A stretch of 64,000 nucleotides of DNA from Mauremys mutica (taxonomy: Eukaryota > Chordata > Testudines > Geoemydidae): positions 48,285,821 through 48,349,820 of the forward strand of contig NC_059075.1 of assembly GCF_020497125.1 (NCBI RefSeq), read 5' to 3'. Below are positions 58,478 through 64,000 of this stretch, piece after piece. The notes under the pieces were generated by a model. The model was not told where the DNA came from, did no database searches, and was given only the letters and a program-made list of their open reading frames with translations. The position numbers and the translations under genes are program-made. Positions within the stretch are counted from its first letter, which is position 1; each line of letters starts with the position of its first letter.

Positions 58478-60012
58478 TCCCTGTCCTTTGGAGGCATTCT
58501 AATAGTGCTTCCCCTTAGAAGGGAGGGAACTATTACTATCTCTCCATTACTCCTTTTGTTTCCCATTTTGTACTGGGGTGAGGATGACGTATTAGTAAGG
58601 ACCCAAGCAGCCTAGCGCTGGATATGCTCTGGCTCTTGTGAGGTAGGTTAGGCACTTTTGCTCCCCACCTAGAGAGTTAGGAGGAGTTTATCAAAGGTTG
58701 CTATTTGCACTGCACTCTGTGACACGAAGAGGAGAAGAGAGGAACCCTAAACTGGAGGGATTTCCTGTGAAGGACCTGTGAGAAAGAAAATCTCCTCCAT
58801 CTGTATACTCTGAGGTGAGCGTCAAGGAATCAGACCAATAGCCGGGTATTCTTTCTAGGTTTATTCACTATCCTGCACTCTGAGAGGATGAGCAGCGGTA
58901 CCAAACACAGATTTATCTGCCATGTTGTGCTCCATGAAGATGAGCAGTGATATAAGATGCTGCTGTTCTGCCCTACAGCACTCTGTGAAGATGAGCAGGG
59001 CTACCAGAGATTTTTTTGGCAATCTGATGTTGCCTAAGGGCTTTTGTATTCAGGGGAGAGAAGCAGAGGATACTTTGACCCATGCTGGCTGCCTCCAAAA
59101 GTCCTATATCCCTGTCTTCTTCCTATCTTTGACTGCCATGCAGTACTCCATGAAGGTGAGCCAGGGCACAAGCCCCCAGAGTTTTAGGCAAATAGAAAAG
59201 AGGGATTCTCACATGACAAAGAAGGATGATTCTGGAAGTGAACTGAGGTTTCTTTTGGGTTTAATTGTCATTTCCTACTTTGCAACAGGAAGAATCTGGA
59301 ACTAACTAACCAGCTGTGGAGATAGCCAGTTTTTGTTCTGAGTCTTTAGGAACTGAGCCAAGCCCACACCCTTTCCTACCAGTGACTGACAGGTCTGGTT
59401 ATACCTCGAAAGCTGTAGGCAGGCCATCTGTAACAAGACTGTGGATCTTAGTATGACAGAAATGTAAATTATCTCCTTGGCTCCTACAATACAAATGTCC
59501 ACATTCTTTGAGCGACCTTTCCTAGGATCCAACAACACCGAGTCCAACCATGATCCTAGAATACTTGTGGATGCAAGAACAGATGCCATTACATTAAGAG
59601 TCAGTAAGGCTCTTTAAAAAAGTTGTTTTTAGTTACCTGGGTCATATCAGAATTGGGCAGCTATTTGTGCCCACACCCATAAAAGGATTGCCTCCCTCAC
59701 CCCAAACCTCTTACCAGTCTGCTCTGCAGCATGGGAAGGCATTATTCTCCTGCCATCACAATTTTTTGGTGGGAAAACTAAAAATTAATCTTTGGGTGCG
59801 TCTCTGACACTCTTTTCTTCCTAGCTGACCTCCAAGAGAGATCCCTCAGAAAGAGCTTGGTAAGCTTAGAGCATGGTTTCCTGTTTTCCAACCTAAACTC
59901 TCCTTCACTTAGTTTTCCCTTATAACAGTAGCCACACTTCAGAACCTGAACTAAAGAATGTTACCACAGCATTTCCTCAACTAATTATGTGGAACACTGC
60001 AAATATCGCAGT
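58478..60012. other. Non-coding stretch with a recurring short motif
   Basis: No gene was recognised; the longest frame is 127 codons (58922-59305, plus). A motif like CTCTGTGAAGATGAGCAG recurs near 58877, 58930, 58982 and 59150, which suggests an old tandem or coding repeat. Confidence 0.35.
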
Positions 60013-60475
60013 TTTATAGATTCTGAGGCCAGAAGGGACCATTGTGAATACCTAGTCTGACCTCCTGTATTAGAAAGGCCATAAAATTCACCCCCAAAAT
60101 GCCTTTTGAACTACAGCATATATTTTTTTTAAAAACGTCCAAATTTGATTCAAAACATTTCCATTGAAAGAAAATTCACAACCTTTGGTAAATTGTTCAA
60201 ATGGTTAATCACTTGATGATTACCTGTTCTGTTCCTTCCCTCTGAAGCACCTGGCACTGCCCACTGTCAGAAGACAGGATACTGGGCTAGATGGACCTTT
60301 GGTCTGACTCAGTAGGGCTGTTCTTATGTTCTAATTACCCTCACTGTTAAAAATGTACACCTTATTTCCAGTCTGAATTTGTCTAGCTTCAACTTCCAGC
60401 CACGGGATCATGTTATACCTTTCTCTGCTAGACTAAAGACCCCATTATCAAATATTTGTTCCCTACATATTTAGT
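60013..60475 (-). mobile_element. Old CR1 LINE 3' fragment, interrupted
   Basis: TATAGATTCTGAGGCCAGAA starts the element on the plus-strand side and it continues past 60336 with TACCCTCACTGTTAAAAATG and CTTCCAGCCACGGGATCATG. It is the same old subfamily as at 5542-5940. Another CR1 end (60210-60331) lies inside it. Confidence 0.8.
60210..60331 (+). mobile_element. CR1 3' end nested in an older CR1
   Basis: 122 bp reading CACTTGATGATTACCTGTTC to GCTGTTCTTATGTTC, the same 3' end as at 58355-58477. TAAT stands on both sides (60206-60209 and 60332-60335), a short target duplication. Removing it restores the continuous older CR1 sequence. The copy is extremely 5'-truncated. Confidence 0.8.
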
Positions 60476-61275
60476 TGCAGAGGCAAAACTGTAAAGTTTT
60501 GAATAACTACTACATGTTTAGTTCTTTCAAACCTCCATCGAATATGAAAACAAACTCCATGATCACTTTCTAATTTTATTTTAGCGTGCCTGCAAAACAT
60601 GAACTTTTGGCAGACAGCAGGGAAATATGGGTATTTTGCAGTGGCTTTGAAGATGAGGTATTCCCCTTAATCCCTAGTGGAATTTCCAATAACATTAATT
60701 GGAGTAATATGCACAGGGGTCATAGGCAGGATACAACAGTCACTATTCTAAATATTTAAAGTTTTGCCTATGTAAATAGTGTTACGGTGGTACTTAACAT
60801 CTTTCTTAATACTATTAATTGCAGTACTTGTAAAGACTTTAATAACGATCACTGCAACTCCTCTCCGAAATCTGTCCTGCAACATCCTTTTTGCAAAATC
60901 ATTTTGCACATATCACCTCACATCTTTAAATACAATGTCACAAATTGTTACTTTTGTCAAAGTTAGGCACAAGACACCAGTAAAAGAAAAGTGTGGGTAA
61001 AAAGGACAGTCAGTAGTTCACACACACTAGTACTGGATTTACGTTAGAAAAGGTTATTCTGCATATTCACTATACACAGATCTCTTACACAAGTAATCCC
61101 TTGAACCATAGACACTCAGTGTTATGCACTGGGACTTTAGTAAATGTAATCACATGCATTGTCCAATAGGGCTACAACCCTTTTCAATAAACTCTCACAA
61201 TAAATCTTGGACTACTTAAGGCTCTCGGTATTGTGTGTCTTTATGGAAAATTATTTCTTTTAGGTTCATGGTACA
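60476..61275. other. AT-rich stretch without recognised feature
   Basis: The longest frame is 73 codons with no domain. Confidence 0.4.
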
Positions 61276-62204
61276 TAGGGTTGCCAGGAGTCCGGTTTTC
61301 GACCAGAACGCCTGGGCGAAAATGGATCCTGGTAGCTCTGGTCAGCATCACTGTTAGAAGTCCAGTCAGCAGTGTAGTGGGGCTAAGACAGGCTCCTTGT
61401 CTGCTCTGGCTCCGCATAGTTCCAAGAAGCGACTGGCATGTCCCTGTGGCTCCTACAATCAGGGAAGCTCCACACGCTGTCCCCGCAGCTCCCATTGGCT
61501 GGGAACAGCACAGAGCTGCCTGGACATACCTCCGCATGAGGGCCAGACATGCCAGCCACTTCCGGCTGCAGTGTGGAGCCAGAGCAGGCAGGGAGCGTGC
61601 CTTAGCCCAGCTGTGCCACTGACCATGAGCCGCCTCAGGTAAGTGCTGCCCGGCTGGAGCCCAAACCCCCTCCTGCACCCAAACCCTCTGCCGCAGTTCG
61701 GAACCCCCTCCTGCACCCCAGCCCCCTCCCAGAGCCTGCACCTCACATCCCAATGCCCTACCCCAGCCCTGAGCCCCCTTCTGAATCCATAATCCCTCAT
61801 CCCTGGCCCCACCAGAGCCCACACCCCTTCCTGCACCCCAATCCTTGCCCCAGCTCTGTGGCCCCCTCCTGCAACTTAAACCTCTCATCTCTGGCCCCAC
61901 TTCAGAGCCCACACCTCCAGCCAGAGCCCTCACCCCCTCCTTCACCCCAATTCCCTGCCCTAGCATGGAGCCCCCTCCCAAACCCTGAATTCCTCATTTC
62001 TGGCCCTACCGCAGAGCCTGCATTCCCCAGCCAGAGCCCTCACCCCCTCCTGCACCCTACCCCCCTGCCCCAGCCCAGTGAAAGTGAGTGAGAGCGAGCG
62101 AGGGAGGGAGGGTGGATGGAGTGAGTGGGGACGGGGCCTCGGAGAAGGGGCAGAGGCAGGGCAGGGGAGTTCGGTTTTGTGAGATTAGAAAGTTGGCAAC
62201 CCTA
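61276..62204. mobile_element. Complete hAT-like element carrying a C-rich minisatellite
   Basis: A perfect 8-bp target duplication ATGGTACA (61268-61275 and 62205-62212) flanks the termini TAGGGTTGCCAG and TTGGCAACCCTA, which are perfect inverted repeats for 11 bp. The size is 929 bp. From left to right: a unique GC-rich part (61300-61640), a C-rich minisatellite (about 61650-62065) and a G-rich part starting GTGAAAGTGAGTGAG. No transposase frame is present. The 246-codon minus-strand frame across it (61241-61981) is a low-complexity by-product. A sister copy is at 1-375. Confidence 0.85.
61650..62065. repeat. C-rich minisatellite in the hAT-like element
   Basis: Short words CCCCCTCCTGCACCCCA and GCCCCAGC recur throughout. 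A longer period of about 107 bp is visible between 61905 and 62012, where CCAGCCAGAGCCCTCACCCC occurs twice. Units are diverged. Confidence 0.75.
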
Positions 62205-62901
62205 ATGGTACAGGGTAAACCCCAGAGCACAGGACCTCATTATATTTTTTTTCCACATTTAGGGGACGGGAAAATTCTATTTACATTAGTAAGTCTCCAA
62301 ATGCCACTCTGGTTCCTGTCCTGTCCTATTCTGTATTGGCCCTTAGTACTCTTGTAGTTTTAAGCAACACTGCTTGGTGACAAGCCTGCAGAACCTACAA
62401 TAGTAAGTACTGCTGTCATCAGAAGTAAATCAGAGTGACTACTGTGTAGCTATTCCGGTTAAACAGCATGTAGAGAGTGATGGCCTTGACTCCTCACACA
62501 TCCAGTGTACTTCCCAAAATCCTTTTTTTCCTGAATGCTAAAATGGTGACAGCTGCATAAGGGATGGGCCAACCCTGTGTTACCCAATATAGGTTCTGAA
62601 GTAGTCATTACTCCACCAGTGAGTGGACTCTTGCTCACTGAAAGTTCTGCACAAGTGGCATAACTCTTTGTGATATGAAAGGTGCACAGGATCAGGGTCA
62701 TAGAAAGTAATCACACTATCAGAGTGTAACTGAAATTTAGCAAAAAAAGTAAACAAGCAAGTATGACAATGGAAAGATTTATAAATGTTTATGGCAGAAC
62801 ATTTTAATAGCGCTCTATAAATATCCAAATTCTACCTCTCATAAAATGTATGCCTGCATAGTACCAGAAGTTCAAATTTGGCTTATAGCATTTTTTTTAA
62901 A
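62205..62901. other. Non-coding stretch
   Basis: Short open frames (89 codons or fewer) with no domain. Nothing else was recognised. Confidence 0.4.
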
Positions 62902-63093
62902 TAATTGGAGATATACCTATCTCCTAGAACTGGAAGGGACCTTGAAATGTCATTGAGTCCAGCCCCCTGCCTTCACTAGCAGGACCAAGTACTGATTTTT
63001 GCCCCAGATTGCTAAGTGGCCCCCTCAAGGATTGAACTCACAATGCTGGGTTTAGCAGACCAATGCTCAAACCACTGAGCTATCCCTCCCCGC
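62902..63093 (-). mobile_element. Cry-type turtle tRNA-derived SINE
   Basis: On the minus strand it begins GCGGGGAGGGATAGCTCAGT. The RNA polymerase III A box (TAGCTCAGTGGT) is the complement of 63071-63082 and the B box (GAGTTCAATCC) the complement of 63029-63039. After the tRNA-like head come GAGGGGGCCACTTAG, GGGCTGGACTCAATGAC and a tail CTCCTAGAACTGG-type sequence ending in a TATCTCCAAT-like end. This matches the tRNA-Lys-derived Cry I SINE of cryptodiran turtles as I know it. Both internal promoter boxes look intact. A target duplication is not clear. Confidence 0.85.
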
Positions 63094-64000
63094 ATTCAAA
63101 TCTAAACTTTTGTCATTTTTACTGGAAGGTTTTCTATAGTTGTAGTTAAACTTTAATGTCAGTGGAAACACATTACCATAGGATCTGAAGAAAGAATTTC
63201 CAATAACATCAACAATGAAAAAGATATAAATTACAGCACACAGCAATTAAATATGCTGTATATGCACTATCCTCAACAGTATCACAACTCCAAAGAACCA
63301 AAGAAAAAATTCTATCAATGTTAGAGGAAAGTCAAAACTTGCTACATAACTTCTATAGAGAGAAATATATTACATTCTTCCCCAGAAGCCTATGCTTATT
63401 ATGTGACATTAATAGCGTGATAATGTTTATTAGAATTCAGATAAGCAACATCAGCTATATTAAATTAAATAATTATAATAAGGCTTAGCAGAATTCAAAT
63501 TATATTTTTGATAATTTTGAAGGATAACATCAATTTTATTTTTAAACATTTTGGGGATTTTATTGATCTAAATTTTCACAATTGCACAAAATTATGGGTT
63601 TTAAACATTTTTTCTATTTTTAGCTATTTACATTTTCACAGTTGTGGGAAATTATTCTGGGGTCAAACAATAATTATTTAATGATAGCAGTCATTGAGAT
63701 TTAAAAATTAAAGATTTATAACACTTAAACACACAAATTATCAACAATGCATGTCAAAATACAAATATCCTTAAATCAAACTCTAATAATTTCTCAAGCA
63801 GCAGTTTTCTTACCTTACTAATCTGTAAATTTATATTATCAAGGGAAATATTTTTCTGATAGTTTGTGTGTAAATGGCTACATCAATGCTTATCAACATT
63901 AACTGATAAAAATCTAATCCTTTCAAGACTAATTATAATATTGATTGTTGCATCAAACTTAAAATTTTGAGACTATTTTGCCAATATTTGTCTGTATTTA
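63094..64000. other. Very AT-rich stretch without recognised feature
   Basis: Dominated by A and T, with no open frame of note. No repeat family was recognised. Confidence 0.45.

Noticed and set aside
61241..61981. 246-codon minus-strand open frame rich in Gly, Ala and Arg
   Set aside because: It runs across the C-rich minisatellite of a hAT-like element, crosses the element boundary, and has repetitive low-complexity sequence without a domain.
63029..63082. tRNA gene suggested by A and B boxes
   Set aside because: The boxes belong to a SINE head. The acceptor stem does not close and the SINE body follows directly.
62870..63102. TTCAAAT on both sides of the Cry SINE as a target duplication
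   Set aside because: The left copy is about 25 bases from the element edge as I define it, so the match may be chance.
1..64000. CRISPR arrays, operons, phage or bacterial systems
   Set aside because: The repeat content and gene structure are those of a vertebrate nuclear genome. No spaced short repeats of CRISPR type were seen.

Overview
The window is vertebrate nuclear DNA, most probably from a cryptodiran (hidden-necked) turtle. The main marker is a tRNA-derived SINE at 62902-63093 (minus strand) that I recognise as the turtle Cry I type. The rest of the repeat content fits a turtle: many 3'-anchored CR1 LINE pieces ending in ATTCTATG- or TTATGTTCT-type tails, Harbinger-like and hAT-like non-autonomous DNA transposons, DIRS-type tyrosine-recombinase retroelements and solo LTRs. 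The background is AT-rich. The GC-rich patches fall almost exactly on mobile elements. I recognise no host protein-coding gene, tRNA gene, rRNA gene or other stable RNA gene. The DNA looks like a gene desert or the inside of a very long intron.

Layout. 1-375: right end of a hAT-like element. 5542-5940: CR1 piece. 11044-12240: three short SINE/MITE-like repeats. 14198-16243: a 2-kb Harbinger-like element with an internal foldback. 17055-17265: GC-rich transposon scrap. 18362-23880: an old CR1 split by a complete, very young Ty3/gypsy LTR retrotransposon (18400-23015, identical 193-bp LTRs apart from one base, 5-bp target duplication). 27596-28514: solo LTR with an intact TATA box and a 5-bp target duplication. 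29015-29303: local tandem duplication. 35690-38690: decayed DIRS-type element on the minus strand, with Gag-like, reverse-transcriptase and tyrosine-recombinase relics. 44368-45300: DNA transposon filled with GC-rich minisatellite. 45400-45970: CR1. 47770-47990: Penelope-like relic with decayed hammerhead-ribozyme motifs. 48341-49078: second solo LTR. 49284-49759: hAT element with a perfect 8-bp target duplication. 51256-52215: CR1. 53471-54715: CR1 with a long open reverse-transcriptase frame. 55831-60475: CR1 pieces and a second DIRS-like reverse-transcriptase relic. 61276-62204: complete hAT-like element carrying a C-rich minisatellite. 62902-63093: the Cry SINE.

The only nearly intact protein-coding unit is the gypsy gag-pol frame (18717-22691). 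It runs in one frame through Gag, protease, reverse transcriptase, RNase H and integrase, and is broken by three in-frame stops, two TGA and one TAA. Each stop is one C-to-T change away from a sense codon. The element therefore looks newly inserted yet coding-dead, which is the most interesting point in the window. Other points worth a second look are the GC-rich minisatellites carried inside terminal-inverted-repeat elements, the hammerhead-like remnants, and a 43-bp direct repeat marking both ends of the first solo LTR. All assignments come from reading the sequence and from memory of repeat families. No database search was run.
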